From assembly GCF_024198235.1 (NCBI RefSeq), contig NZ_JAKCFB010000051.1, forward strand, positions 1 through 57,790: a DNA stretch of 57,790 nucleotides, given 5' to 3'. Each line of letters starts with the position of its first letter. Position 1 is the stretch's first letter. Made by a program: the position numbers and the translations under genes. Below are positions 7,437-16,247 of the stretch, in pieces. The notes beneath the pieces are model-generated. The model made no database searches. It had not been told where the DNA came from and was given only the letters and a program-made list of their open reading frames with translations. The DNA comes from Myxococcus dinghuensis. GTDB lineage: Bacteria > Myxococcota > Myxococcia > Myxococcales > Myxococcaceae.

Positions 7437-9794
7437 ATGTCGCTCAAGGAATACAAGCCCGGCACCGCCTTCCCCGGCACCATCGGTCGGACGTGGGAGC
7501 AGTCCTCGCCCGCGTGGCCGCGTCCGCTGCGCGCCAGGGACGGCGCGCCCAACGTCCTGTTCATCGTCCTGGACGATACCGGCTTCGGGCACCTGGGCTG
7601 CTTCGGCTCGCCCATCCGCACGCCGAACCTGGACCGGCTCGCGCGGGGCGGCCTGCGCTACACCAACATGCACACCACCGCGCTGTGCTCGCCCACGCGC
7701 TCGTGCATCCTCACCGGCCGCAACCACCACTCCAACGGGATGGCCACCATCACCGAGGTGTCGCTCGGCTACCCCGGCTACAACGGCACCATCCCGTTCG
7801 AGAACGGCTTCTTGTCGGAGATGCTGCTGGAGCAGGGCTACAACACGTATGCGGTGGGCAAGTGGCACCTGACGCCCGCGGAGCAGACGAGCGCGGCGGG
7901 GCCCTACAACCGCTGGCCGCTGGGCCGGGGCTTCGAGCGCTTCTACGGCTTCCTCGGCGGGGACACGCACCAGTACTACCCGGACCTCGTGCACGACAAC
8001 CACCCGGTGCTGCCACCCCAGACACCCGAGGAGGGCTACCACCTCACCGAGGACCTGGTGGAGCGCGCGGTGGACTTCATCGCCGACTCCAAGCAGGTCG
8101 CGCCGGACAAGCCCTTCTTCCTGTACTTCTGCACGGGCGCCATGCACGCGCCCCACCATGTCCGCAAGGAGTGGTCGGACCGGTACGAGGGGCAGTTCGA
8201 CGAGGGCTGGGACGTGTACCGGCGCAAGGTCTTCCGCCGCCAGCTGGAGCTGGGCGTCATCCCTCCGGACACGACGCTGTCCGCGCATGACCCGGACGTG
8301 GCGCAGTGGGACAGCCTGTCCCCGGACGAGAAGCGCCTCTACGCGCGGATGATGGAGGTGTTCGCGGGCTTCCTCGAGCACACGGACCACCACATCGGCC
8401 GGCTCATCCAGTTCCTCGAGGAGACGGGCGAGCTGGACAACACGCTGGTCATGGTCATCTCCGACAACGGCGCCAGCCCGGAGGGCGGACCGCATGGCTC
8501 CGTCAACGAGCTGAAGTTCTTCAACAACACGCCGGAGTCGTTGGAGCAGAACCTGGCGGCGCTGGAGGAGCTGGGCGGACCGAAGTACTTCAACCACTAC
8601 TCCTGGGGCTGGGCCTGGGCGGGCGACACGCCGTTCCGCCGGTGGAAGCGTGAGGTGTACCGCGGTGGCACCGCGGACCCCTTCATCGTCCACTGGCCCA
8701 AGGGCATCCGCGCGCGGGGCGAGGTGCGCACGCAGTACTGCCACGCCATCGACATGGTGCCCACGGTGCTCGACTGCCTGGGGTTGGAGCCGCCCACGGC
8801 GTTGCGTGGCGTCACCCAGTCCCCCATCGAGGGCGTGAGCTTCAAGCACTCCTTCAACAACACGCGGGCGGAGAGCCGCCACCACACGCAGTACTTCGAG
8901 ATGTTCGGCAGCCGTGCGCTCTACCACGACGGTTGGAGGGCGGTGTGTCCCTTCCCGGGGCCCTCCTTCGCGGAGGCCGGCGTGGAGTTCGGCGAGGCGA
9001 AGCTCGACGAGGAGCGGCTGCGTCAGCTCGACGCCCAGGGCTGGGAGCTGTACCACGTCGCGGAGGACTGCTCGGAGACGCGGGACGTGGCCTCGCGCGA
9101 GCGCGGCAAGCTGCTGGAGATGATCGCCCTCTGGTACGTGGAGGCGGGCCGCTTCAAGGTCCTGCCGCTCGCCTCGCCGGACCGCGCCGTCTTCGCGGTG
9201 GAGCGACCGCAAATCTCCCCGGACCGCACGCGCTACGTCTACCGCCCGCATACCTCACCCGCGCCGGAGAACGTCGCGGTCCACGTCCTCAACCGCCCCC
9301 ACTCCATCACCGCGCGGGTGGACGTGGAGGACGACACGGAGGGCGTGCTGCTCAGCCATGGCGGCCTCACCGGCGGCTACACCTTCTTCATCCAGGACCG
9401 GCGGCTGCACTACGTCTACAACTTCGTGGGCGAGCAGGAGTTCCACATCGAGTCCGGGATGGAGATTCCCGAGGGGAGCACGGAGCTGCGCTTCGAGTTC
9501 GAGCCCACCGGACAGCCGGACCTGCCCGCGGGCAAGGGCGCGCCGGGCATCGGACGACTCTTCATCGACGGGGACCTCGTCGCGCAGAGCGACATCACCG
9601 CCACCATGCCGCTGGTCATCAGCCTGGGCGAGGGGCTGACGTGTGGCCGCGACGAGAACTCGTCGGTCAGCAAGCGCTACCACCCGCCCTTCGAGTTCCG
9701 GGGCGGCCGGCTGCGCGAGGTGGTGGTGGACGTCTCCGGCGAGCACCTCCACGACGAGGACGCCGAGCGCAAGACGATGATGGCGCGCCAGTGA
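7437..9794 (+). CDS. Arylsulfatase (type I sulfatase)
   Basis: 785 residues from ATG 7437, preceded by a GGAG ribosome site. The sulfatase signature CSPTRSCILTGRN carries the Cys converted to formylglycine (CxPxR). Metal-site elements are also present: FIVLDDTGFGHLGCFG near the N-terminus and VISDNGASPEGG in the middle. The length and extra C-terminal beta domain match long arylsulfatases of the mycobacterial AtsA/AtsD type. No signal peptide is seen, so it probably acts in the cytoplasm on sulfate esters. It needs a formylglycine-generating enzyme or anSME, not seen in this window. The 167-bp gap upstream holds no other gene. Confidence 0.9.
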   Translation: MSLKEYKPGTAFPGTIGRTWEQSSPAWPRPLRARDGAPNVLFIVLDDTGFGHLGCFGSPIRTPNLDRLARGGLRYTNMHTTALCSPTRSCILTGRNHHSNGMATITEVSLGYPGYNGTIPFENGFLSEMLLEQGYNTYAVGKWHLTPAEQTSAAGPYNRWPLGRGFERFYGFLGGDTHQYYPDLVHDNHPVLPPQTPEEGYHLTEDLVERAVDFIADSKQVAPDKPFFLYFCTGAMHAPHHVRKEWSDRYEGQFDEGWDVYRRKVFRRQLELGVIPPDTTLSAHDPDVAQWDSLSPDEKRLYARMMEVFAGFLEHTDHHIGRLIQFLEETGELDNTLVMVISDNGASPEGGPHGSVNELKFFNNTPESLEQNLAALEELGGPKYFNHYSWGWAWAGDTPFRRWKREVYRGGTADPFIVHWPKGIRARGEVRTQYCHAIDMVPTVLDCLGLEPPTALRGVTQSPIEGVSFKHSFNNTRAESRHHTQYFEMFGSRALYHDGWRAVCPFPGPSFAEAGVEFGEAKLDEERLRQLDAQGWELYHVAEDCSETRDVASRERGKLLEMIALWYVEAGRFKVLPLASPDRAVFAVERPQISPDRTRYVYRPHTSPAPENVAVHVLNRPHSITARVDVEDDTEGVLLSHGGLTGGYTFFIQDRRLHYVYNFVGEQEFHIESGMEIPEGSTELRFEFEPTGQPDLPAGKGAPGIGRLFIDGDLVAQSDITATMPLVISLGEGLTCGRDENSSVSKRYHPPFEFRGGRLREVVVDVSGEHLHDEDAERKTMMARQ

Positions 9795-9815
9795 CTCGTG
9801 GTGGCGCCACACCCG

Positions 9816-9858
9816 GAGGCCCGGCCTCCTCCCCTGCGCTTCAGGGAGGCCGGGCCTC
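9816..9858. terminator. Bidirectional terminator hairpin
   Basis: Perfect 14-bp inverted repeat (9816-9829 with 9845-9858), 15-nt loop, then CTTCTTG rightward. It lies between the converging stops of the sulfatase (9794) and the flavoprotein (9868). Confidence 0.8.
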
Positions 9859-9867
9859 TTCTTGTCC

Positions 9868-11043
9868 TCACAGCGTCGGCAGCGCCGGCTCCAACCCGAG
9901 CAGCACGCCCCCCGTCAGCTCCAGCGTGGGCTGCGCCACCATGGCGTGCTGGGTGATGGTGTGCGCGTCGCGGAAGCAACGTTGGAGCGGGCTCTCCCGG
10001 AACACGGCCGTGCCGCCGGCCGCCTCGTACATGCGGTCCACCGCGCGCGCGGCGCCGCGCGTGGCGTGGGTGAGCGACAGGCGCAGCTCCGCCCGGGCGC
10101 GCAGCGAGACGGGGCCGCGGGAGGCTTCGTCATACGCCGCCTGGATGGCCTCCAGGGTGAAGGCCCGCGCCGAGCGCACCTGCGCCTCCGCGTCGGCGAC
10201 GGCCTCCTGCACCGCGGGGCGCGCGGCCAGCAGCCTTCGCTCCACCACCACCGTCTTCTGCCGGGCCAGCGCCGTCAGCGCGTCGATGGCGCGCCGGGCG
10301 ATGCCCAGCGCCACGGCGGGGATGCCCAGCGACAACAGGCCGAAGGGGAAGCCGTAGAGGGGCCGCGCGAGCACGGGGCGCGCGAAGAGGGAGAAGCCGT
10401 GGTCGTCGGGGACGAACAGGTCCTTCACCTCCATGTCGCCGCTGCCCGTGCCGCACAATCCGGAGGAGAACCACGTGTCGTGCAGCACCAGGTGCTCGCG
10501 GGGGAGGAGGAACAGCCGCGTCTCCGGGACGCCCTCTCGCACCATGCGCGGCTTGCCTCCCTCCGTCACCACCGCGCCGCCCACCATCCAGTGGCTGTGG
10601 TGACCTCCGCTCGCCCAGGGCCAGCGGCCGGTGACCCGGTGGCCGCCCTCGACGCGCTCGGCCCGCCCCAGGGGCGCGGCCACGCCCCCGGTGATGACCT
10701 CCGGCGTGGAGAAGATGGCGCGGCCCGCGGACTCGGGGAGCCAGGCGGCGACCATCGCGGTGGCGGAGCCGATCATCGCGCACCAGCCCGCGGCGCCGTC
10801 CGCGCGCGCGAGCGCCTCGATGACCTGGAAGGACTGCGTGGGGGGCAACTCCAGGCCGCCGTACTCCCGCGGCACCATCATCCGGAAGACCCCCGCGCGC
10901 GTCAGCGTGTCGACCAGGTCCTGGGGCAGCCGGCGCGCCGCCTCGATTTCGTCGGAGCGCGCGGACAGGTCCGGCGCGAGCGCTTCGACGGTGCTCAGCA
11001 TGGACTGCGTGGAGGCGGTGGGGTGTGGGAGGGCGCTCGTCAT
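9868..11043 (-). CDS. Acyl-CoA dehydrogenase-family flavoprotein (monooxygenase-like)
   Basis: 391 residues from ATG 11043. The order of elements is that of acyl-CoA dehydrogenases: a helical N-terminal domain with MMVPREYGGLELP, the GAAGWCAMIG stretch, a middle beta domain with WPWASGGHHSHW, and a C-terminal helical domain ending in RDAHTITQHAMVAQPTLELTGGVLLG. The WPWASG and RDAHTITQHAMVA elements are closer to the HsaA/group D flavin monooxygenase branch than to fatty-acid dehydrogenases, and there is no clear catalytic Glu. It could be a reduced-flavin-dependent hydroxylase, or an oxidase in natural-product or xenobiotic metabolism. No flavin reductase lies next to it. Confidence 0.75.
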   Translation of the reverse strand: MTSALPHPTASTQSMLSTVEALAPDLSARSDEIEAARRLPQDLVDTLTRAGVFRMMVPREYGGLELPPTQSFQVIEALARADGAAGWCAMIGSATAMVAAWLPESAGRAIFSTPEVITGGVAAPLGRAERVEGGHRVTGRWPWASGGHHSHWMVGGAVVTEGGKPRMVREGVPETRLFLLPREHLVLHDTWFSSGLCGTGSGDMEVKDLFVPDDHGFSLFARPVLARPLYGFPFGLLSLGIPAVALGIARRAIDALTALARQKTVVVERRLLAARPAVQEAVADAEAQVRSARAFTLEAIQAAYDEASRGPVSLRARAELRLSLTHATRGAARAVDRMYEAAGGTAVFRESPLQRCFRDAHTITQHAMVAQPTLELTGGVLLGLEPALPTL

Positions 11044-11125
11044 CCGGCCAGCCTATGAAGGCCCGTCACCGGATTGCCAGACGGCGCGGGGCCGGGGATG
11101 GTGTGGGCCCGAACAGGAGCCGCCC

Positions 11126-12142
11126 ATGCGCACGCTGCCCAGCCGCCAGGTCGTCCTCGCCCGCCACATCCCCGGCCTGCCCGGGCCCGAGCACTTCCGC
11201 GTGGAGTCCGTCGAGGTGCGCGAGCCGGGGGAGAAGGAGCTGCGGGTGCGCACGCTGTTCGTGTCGGTGGACCCGGGCACGCTCGCGCGGCTGGGCGGGG
11301 TGGACACGTATGCGCCCGCCCTCGCGCCGGGCGAGGTCATCGCGAGCGCCGCCGTGGGCGAGGTGCTCGAGTCGCGTCACCCGCGCTACGCGGCCGGGGA
11401 CGTGGTGGTGGGCGCGTGGGGGTGGCGCGAGCACGCGGTGGTGGGCTCGCAGGGCCTGCGCAAGGTGGAGCCGGGGCCGCCGGAGTCGTACTCCGCGGAG
11501 CTGGGGGTGCTCGGCATCCCCGGGCTGACGGCCTGGTTCGGCATCCTGGAGCTGGGGCGTCCCCAGGCGGGGGAGACGGTGCTGGTGTCGTCCGCGGCGG
11601 GCGGCGTGGGCTCCATCGCGGGGCAGCTCGCGAAGCGGCAGGGCGCGCGCGTGGTGGGCATCGCCGGAGGGCCCGCGAAGTGTCGCTGGGTGCTGGAGTC
11701 GCTCGGCTTCGACGCCGTCATCGACCACCGCGCGGAGGCCGACCTGGAGGCGGCCATCCGGCGCGCCTGTCCGGGCGGCGTCCACGTGTACCTCGACAAC
11801 GTGGGCGGCTCGACGCTCGACGCGACGCTGGCGTGCATGGCCTCGAAAGGGCGCGTGGTGGTGTCGGGCCTGGTGGCGGACTACGGCGTGCCCCCGAGCC
11901 AGCGCGCCGGGCTGCGCAACACGCCGTACCTCATCACCCACCGCCTGCGCATGGAGGGGTTCGTGGTGTTCGACTACGCCGCGCGCTTCGATGTCGCGCG
12001 GGCCGAGCTGCGACAGGGCCTGCGCGACGGGACGTTGCACCACCGGGAGCACGTGGTGGAGGGCCTGGCGTCCGCGCCCGCCGCCTTCGCCGGACTGTTC
12101 CGGGGCGAGAACTTCGGCCGCGCGCTCGTGCGGGTGGCGTGA
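11126..12142 (+). CDS. NADP-dependent medium-chain reductase (zinc-free, CurA/PTGR-like)
   Basis: 338 residues from ATG 11126 with AGGAG upstream. It is a GroES-like N-terminal half followed by a Rossmann domain with VSSAAGGVGSIAGQLAKRQGARVVGIAGG, the AxxGxxG pattern of NADPH-dependent medium-chain reductases. Zinc-ligand Cys residues are absent. YLDNVGGSTLDATL and the late QGLRDGTLHHREHVVEGLASAPAAFAGLFRGENFGR are typical of the 2-alkenal/prostaglandin reductase branch. It probably reduces activated double bonds of enones. It is divergent from the flavoprotein gene, and its stop is only 9 bp from the stop of the next, converging gene. Confidence 0.85.
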   Translation: MRTLPSRQVVLARHIPGLPGPEHFRVESVEVREPGEKELRVRTLFVSVDPGTLARLGGVDTYAPALAPGEVIASAAVGEVLESRHPRYAAGDVVVGAWGWREHAVVGSQGLRKVEPGPPESYSAELGVLGIPGLTAWFGILELGRPQAGETVLVSSAAGGVGSIAGQLAKRQGARVVGIAGGPAKCRWVLESLGFDAVIDHRAEADLEAAIRRACPGGVHVYLDNVGGSTLDATLACMASKGRVVVSGLVADYGVPPSQRAGLRNTPYLITHRLRMEGFVVFDYAARFDVARAELRQGLRDGTLHHREHVVEGLASAPAAFAGLFRGENFGRALVRVA

Positions 12143-12151
12143 GCCGTCTCG

Positions 12152-12484
12152 CTACGGACTCACGTGGGTGACGTAGCGCCGCCGGCCGTCCGGCAGGTGC
12201 TCCTCGCGGCGCGAGGTCTCCGCGCCCACCTCGATGATGACGATGTCCTGGCGGCGCCCCAGCGCCATCAGCTCACGGGCGCTCGGCTCGACGGGCCGGG
12301 CGCCGCCGCCCAGCCCCTCCGGAAAGAAGAAGGCCCGCTCCTGCTCCAGGTAGAGCACGGGCACATGGAGGCCGTCCTCTTCCATGCCGGCCGGGACGAC
12401 GACGTCCACGGTGCGGGCGGGCGCCTCCAGGTGGAAGCCACACGAGGTGGCCAGGACGAGCAGCGACAGCAGCCATGCGCGCAT
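12152..12484 (-). CDS. Small lipoprotein
   Basis: 110 residues from ATG 12484. The signal MRAWLLSLLVLATSC has a good lipobox (LATSC, Cys15). The mature part has no family I recognise; it is beta-rich in appearance with repeated acidic and aromatic positions (VLYLEQERAFFFPEG). It lies downstream of the outer-membrane protein gene pair on the same strand (gap 102 bp), so it could be part of that envelope group. Confidence 0.7.
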   Translation of the reverse strand: MRAWLLSLLVLATSCGFHLEAPARTVDVVVPAGMEEDGLHVPVLYLEQERAFFFPEGLGGGARPVEPSARELMALGRRQDIVIIEVGAETSRREEHLPDGRRRYVTHVSP

Positions 12485-12586
12485 GACGGTCTTCCTTGCC
12501 GCGACCAGGGGCCGGGCATTCGTGAGGCGGTGGTGGGAGGGGCTTCGGGGACGCGGGCGGGAGGCCGCCCGCGTCCGGGCCGGGTG

Positions 12587-13198
12587 TCAGGGCTGGGGTG
12601 TGACGTCACAGCGCCCGGCGGCGCGTCGGGACAGGTCCTCGGCGACGGAGCGCAGGAGGGTCCCGGTGACGGTGGAGCGGTCCTGCGTCTCGTCCTCGTC
12701 GTCGCCCCCGTGGGTGAGCCACGCGGCCATGCGGCCCAGGCTCGCGGCGGTGACGACGTGCAGCTTCACTTCCACTCGCACGCGGTAGCGCTCCCCGGGC
12801 TCCGGTCTCGACTCCAGGGTCCAGGCGACGCGCTCCAGGGCCAGCACCTCGGGCGTTTCGCCCAGGGCCCTTCCGTCCAGGAAGTAGCCGCCCCGCGAGA
12901 AGGCGAGCACCTGGGTGACGCGGGTGATGTCCACCTGGGTGTCGAACCAGAGTGAACGGCGTCGCCACAGGGTCAGCTCCACCTCCAGCCGGCCCGCCAT
13001 GCCCAGGCGCACCAGCCGGTCCAGCTCCGAGGAGACGAAGTCCAGCGCCTCCGCGCGCGCGATGACGCGGCGCCCGGAGACGGTGGCGGCGCAGGCGACG
13101 TGGGGCTCCTCGGCCCACGCCCCGGGCGCGAGCAGGCCCGCCACGGCGAGCAGCGCCGCGCCGAGTCCGCGTCTCGTCCGTGTCCCGATGGGTGCCAT
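12587..13198 (-). CDS. Exported DUF4390-like protein
   Basis: 203 residues from ATG 13198. A cleavable signal is likely (TRTRRGLGAALLAVAGLLAPGAWAEEP). The mature part has LEVELTLWRRRSLWFDTQV and a FSRGGYFLDGRAL stretch, patterns I associate with DUF4390, a periplasmic family of unknown role; the assignment is tentative. The start is 5 bp after the stop of the Omp85-type gene, so the two are almost certainly co-transcribed and may act together at the outer membrane. The C-terminus (TGTLLRSVAEDLSRRAAGRCDV) has one Cys. Confidence 0.65.
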   Translation of the reverse strand: MAPIGTRTRRGLGAALLAVAGLLAPGAWAEEPHVACAATVSGRRVIARAEALDFVSSELDRLVRLGMAGRLEVELTLWRRRSLWFDTQVDITRVTQVLAFSRGGYFLDGRALGETPEVLALERVAWTLESRPEPGERYRVRVEVKLHVVTAASLGRMAAWLTHGGDDEDETQDRSTVTGTLLRSVAEDLSRRAAGRCDVTPQP

Positions 13199-13203
13199 GG
13201 GCC

Positions 13204-15699
13204 TCAGAACGTCCGCACGAAGAACAGGCGGGCCTCGGGGGTGGCCGTGGCCTTCTCGTCGGTGCGCCAGGCGACGTCCACGCGCACGTCGTCGGAGAAG
13301 TGGAAGGAGGTGCCCAGGCCGATGCGGGCGTCGGTCCACCGGTCCTCCTGGTGCACGGTGCCGATGTCCGCGAAGAGGCCGAAGAAGTTCCAACGGTACT
13401 CGGCGCTGGCGAGCACCGACGCGTCGCCCCGGTACTCCTTGAAGCCGAAGCCCCGCAGCGCGCTCCAGCCGCCCAGCGCCTCGCGCTTCTGCTCGGGCAG
13501 CCGCTCGCCGCCCGCGCCGCGCAGGCGCAGCCTCAGGCCCGTGTCGTTCCAGCCCGTGGGCACCACCAGCGAGAAGTCTCCCACCAGCTTCCAGAACCGC
13601 TCGTCCGCGCCACCCGCCGCGGGTCCCTCGCCCACCTCGAGGGTGACGAGCGAGCGCAGGGACGGCGTGCGCCAGGTGTCCTTCCCTTCGTCGAGCAGCG
13701 GCGTCTCCGGCGTGCGGAACAGCGAGCCGACGTCCTCCGAGCGCTGCGGGTTGCTGGCGTACTCCAGCCGCACCACGACGGACTTGAAGCGCCCCTCGGA
13801 CACGGGCGTGTTGGGGAAGGGCGTGGAGTCGCGGCGGAAGAGGGTGAGGGGCGGCGAGAAGGTGCGCAGCGTCTGGTAGCGGTCGTCGTGGTACGAGACG
13901 CCGGCGAGGAAGGACTCGGACCAGCGCCACGTGGCGAAGCCGGCGAAGCCCTTGCGGCGGAAGTAGTCGCGGTCCGGCCGGTTGATGAGGAACGAGTAGA
14001 TGGACGAGTCGATGTCGCTCATCCGCCAGCGGTCGAGCGTGTCGGTGAAGTCGTGGACCTGCGCGCCCAGCTCCGCGAGCCCCGCGGCGGGGACACGCAG
14101 CTTGGCCCCGGCGAGCAGGTTGGGGCGGCGCTGACGCTTCGTGCCCTCCTCGTCATCGGGGATGCGCTGGCCGCCCAGCCGCAGGGGGATGAAGGCCGCG
14201 GCGTCGAGCGTGGTGTGGACCCGGTCCTTCGAGTCCCAGATGCGCAGCTTGCCCGACAGGCCCGGCGCGAAGCCCGTCACCTGGGTGTGCACGGGCAACA
14301 GGTCCACGTCCAGGTCCGGACGGCGCGGGCGCACGTGGACGACCAACCGCGAGCCCTCGAGCCCCACGCCCTGGCTGTGGCCCTCCTCGGCCCACAGCTC
14401 GAACAGCTCGCGCCAGTTCAGCTCGAACTCGACGCGCTCGCGGCGGCGGCGCTCGGGGCGCTTCGTCTCCTCCGTGTGGTAGTGGCGGACGCCATCCGGC
14501 GCCTGCTCCTCGACGATGCGCGCGGCGCGGCGCCGGGAGAGCTCCTGCTCGTCGCCGTCCAGGCTCCCCGCCTCGAGGAAGGGCAGCCGCTCCTGGAGCC
14601 GGTCCATGGCGCGGCGCGCGTCGCTGCGCAGGAAGACGTCGCCGGGCTTCAGGTCGAGCGCGCCGCGCACGCGCTCGGCGATGGCGCCGTCCACGCCCAC
14701 CACGTCGATGCCGTCCAGGCGCCCCTCGTCCACCTTCACCGTCAGGCGCCCGTCCGGCGTCAGCGTGCCGGAGAGGCTCGCGAGCAGGTAGCCCTGGTCG
14801 CGCAGGTCCACGAGCGCCCGCTGCATCGCCGCGCTCACGCCGCCCAGCGCGACGCCGGCGCGGAACTTCCCGCGCTCCATGCGCGCGAGCCACTCACGCG
14901 GCGGACGCGGAGGCGGGCAGGGGTGCACCACGGAGAGCGTGCCGCGGACGCCGTCCAGGCGCAGGGTGGCGACGAGCTGGTCGTCCTCCTCGTCGTCCTC
15001 GTCCGGGAAGCGGGGCGGCAGGCGGAACAGCTCCTCCAGCACCTCGTCCTCCTGGAGGTCCTGGAGCCCCTCCACGCTCACCCCGGTGACGATGGGGTTC
15101 TCCGTGAGGTGGACCTCCAGCACGGCCGGGCCCTGCTCGGGGACGCGCACGTGGGGCTCGACGCGGGCGAAGAGGCCCGTGTGCGCCAGCCTGCGCAGCA
15201 GCGCCTGGGCCTGCCGGGGCGTGAGCACCTGCCGCGGCGCCGTGGTGGGGTGACCGACGAACGCCCGCACCTGCTTCTCGCTCAGCCGCTGGAGGCCGTG
15301 GAGCTCGACGAGGCCCGGGGCCAGCACGCGCCCATCCAACGTGAGCTGGAGCGGCGCGAGCACCGCGGCCTCCTCGGAGTCGGCCTCGTCGTCGAGGTCC
15401 TCGTCCTCGCACGCGTCATGACGCCGGGGCGCCTTCGACGCGGACGCCTCGAAGGGGTTCTCCTCGGTGCTCGCATCCGACGTCTCGTCCTCCCCCTCCT
15501 CCTCGGAGCGCTGGGGCGCGGCGTCCACGGCGGGGGCCGGTCCGGGCTGCCCGGCCGTGGGGGCCTCCGTCTTCACGGGGGCGGGCTGGCCCGGAGCGGT
15601 GGCGGAGTCCTGGGGGGCGGGAGCGCTGCCGGGTTGCGGCGAGGGCTGCGCGCCGGCGGCGAGCGAGGCGAGGCAGAAGATGAGCGCGAGGCGGTTCAT
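13204..15699 (-). CDS. Omp85-family outer-membrane protein (BamA/TamA-like)
   Basis: 831 residues from ATG 15699; a longer upstream frame is less likely because a signal peptide begins here (MNRLALIFCLASLAAGAQ). A long low-complexity Pro/Ala/Glu linker (about 20-110) follows. POTRA-like modules come next (LDGRVLAPGLVELHGLQRLSEKQVRAFVG; ENPIVTGVSVEGLQDL; LDGIDVVGVDGA with LDLKPGDVFLRSDA). A 16-strand-barrel-like end carries GGWSALRGFGFKEYRG, equivalent to the (V/L)RGF loop motif of Omp85 proteins, and the protein ends in Phe as expected for outer-membrane insertion. The linker and about three POTRAs differ from housekeeping BamA, so it is probably a paralogue or TamA-type protein. Confidence 0.85.
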   Translation of the reverse strand: MNRLALIFCLASLAAGAQPSPQPGSAPAPQDSATAPGQPAPVKTEAPTAGQPGPAPAVDAAPQRSEEEGEDETSDASTEENPFEASASKAPRRHDACEDEDLDDEADSEEAAVLAPLQLTLDGRVLAPGLVELHGLQRLSEKQVRAFVGHPTTAPRQVLTPRQAQALLRRLAHTGLFARVEPHVRVPEQGPAVLEVHLTENPIVTGVSVEGLQDLQEDEVLEELFRLPPRFPDEDDEEDDQLVATLRLDGVRGTLSVVHPCPPPRPPREWLARMERGKFRAGVALGGVSAAMQRALVDLRDQGYLLASLSGTLTPDGRLTVKVDEGRLDGIDVVGVDGAIAERVRGALDLKPGDVFLRSDARRAMDRLQERLPFLEAGSLDGDEQELSRRRAARIVEEQAPDGVRHYHTEETKRPERRRRERVEFELNWRELFELWAEEGHSQGVGLEGSRLVVHVRPRRPDLDVDLLPVHTQVTGFAPGLSGKLRIWDSKDRVHTTLDAAAFIPLRLGGQRIPDDEEGTKRQRRPNLLAGAKLRVPAAGLAELGAQVHDFTDTLDRWRMSDIDSSIYSFLINRPDRDYFRRKGFAGFATWRWSESFLAGVSYHDDRYQTLRTFSPPLTLFRRDSTPFPNTPVSEGRFKSVVVRLEYASNPQRSEDVGSLFRTPETPLLDEGKDTWRTPSLRSLVTLEVGEGPAAGGADERFWKLVGDFSLVVPTGWNDTGLRLRLRGAGGERLPEQKREALGGWSALRGFGFKEYRGDASVLASAEYRWNFFGLFADIGTVHQEDRWTDARIGLGTSFHFSDDVRVDVAWRTDEKATATPEARLFFVRTF

Positions 15700-15779
15700 G
15701 CGCGGAGGGCAGAGCATGGAGCGTTCCAGCCGGGACGATGCGGCAAGTGCTTGAAAGCACGGATGCCCGCCTGTCGCAT

Positions 15780-15830
15780 CGATGTCATGGGCACATCCTG
15801 ATGTCGAATCAGGATGTGATACTGACATCG
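15780..15830. promoter_or_regulatory. Extended interrupted palindrome upstream of the Omp85 gene
   Basis: Two nested perfect arms share one centre: CGATGTCA (15780-15787) with TGACATCG (15823-15830), and CACATCCTGA (15792-15801) with TCAGGATGTG (15809-15818), with a 7-nt centre. There is no U-run on either side, so it is more likely an operator or RNA structure than a terminator. It is 81-131 bp upstream of ATG 15699. Apart from this structure, the 15700-15935 gap shows no gene. Confidence 0.5.
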
Positions 15831-15935
15831 CGCCTGGTGATTGCCGCGTCCCCTCCAGGAAAGGGAGAGGGACTCCGCGTGCTGGCGTCGCTCCCGCTGG
15901 CGGCGTGGGCCGGCGTCAGCGGGAGGGTGGGCCGC

Positions 15936-16247
15936 TCAGCGGGTGTAGGTGCCCTGGTGTGCGTCCCACCACTCCAGCCAGTGGCGACGCGTCGCATCCA
16001 GGTCCCCCACGACGCCATCCCCGAACGTGGTGACGCCGGTGATGCGCCGCAGGGCCGCGCCCCAGAAGAGGCTGCCGTAGCGGTAGCGCTCGATGATGTG
16101 GGGCACCGCCTCCGGTCCCATCTCCACCAGCGCCTCGAAGGTCGGGTGGTCCAGGAACACGGAGGGGTTGGAGGACTCGCGGTGGTCCGCGCAGTGCAGC
16201 TCCCACCGCGCCGCGAGCGCATCGAAGCGCGTGGCGACCTCGCTCAT
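15936..16247 (-). CDS. Small partner of peptidase-like protein (possible immunity protein)
   Basis: 103 residues from ATG 16247, overlapping the stop of the upstream gene by four bases, so translation is coupled. It contains PSVFLDHPTFEALVEMGPEAVPHIIERYRYGSLFWGAALRRITGV, a pattern I recall from small proteins that recur next to genes with the YNCIAW domain in cyanobacteria and other bacteria. The MGPEAVPHII segment resembles a HEAT-type repeat. No catalytic motif, signal or membrane segment is seen. Partnership with the upstream protein is well supported by layout; an immunity role is inference. Confidence 0.65.
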   Translation of the reverse strand: MSEVATRFDALAARWELHCADHRESSNPSVFLDHPTFEALVEMGPEAVPHIIERYRYGSLFWGAALRRITGVTTFGDGVVGDLDATRRHWLEWWDAHQGTYTR

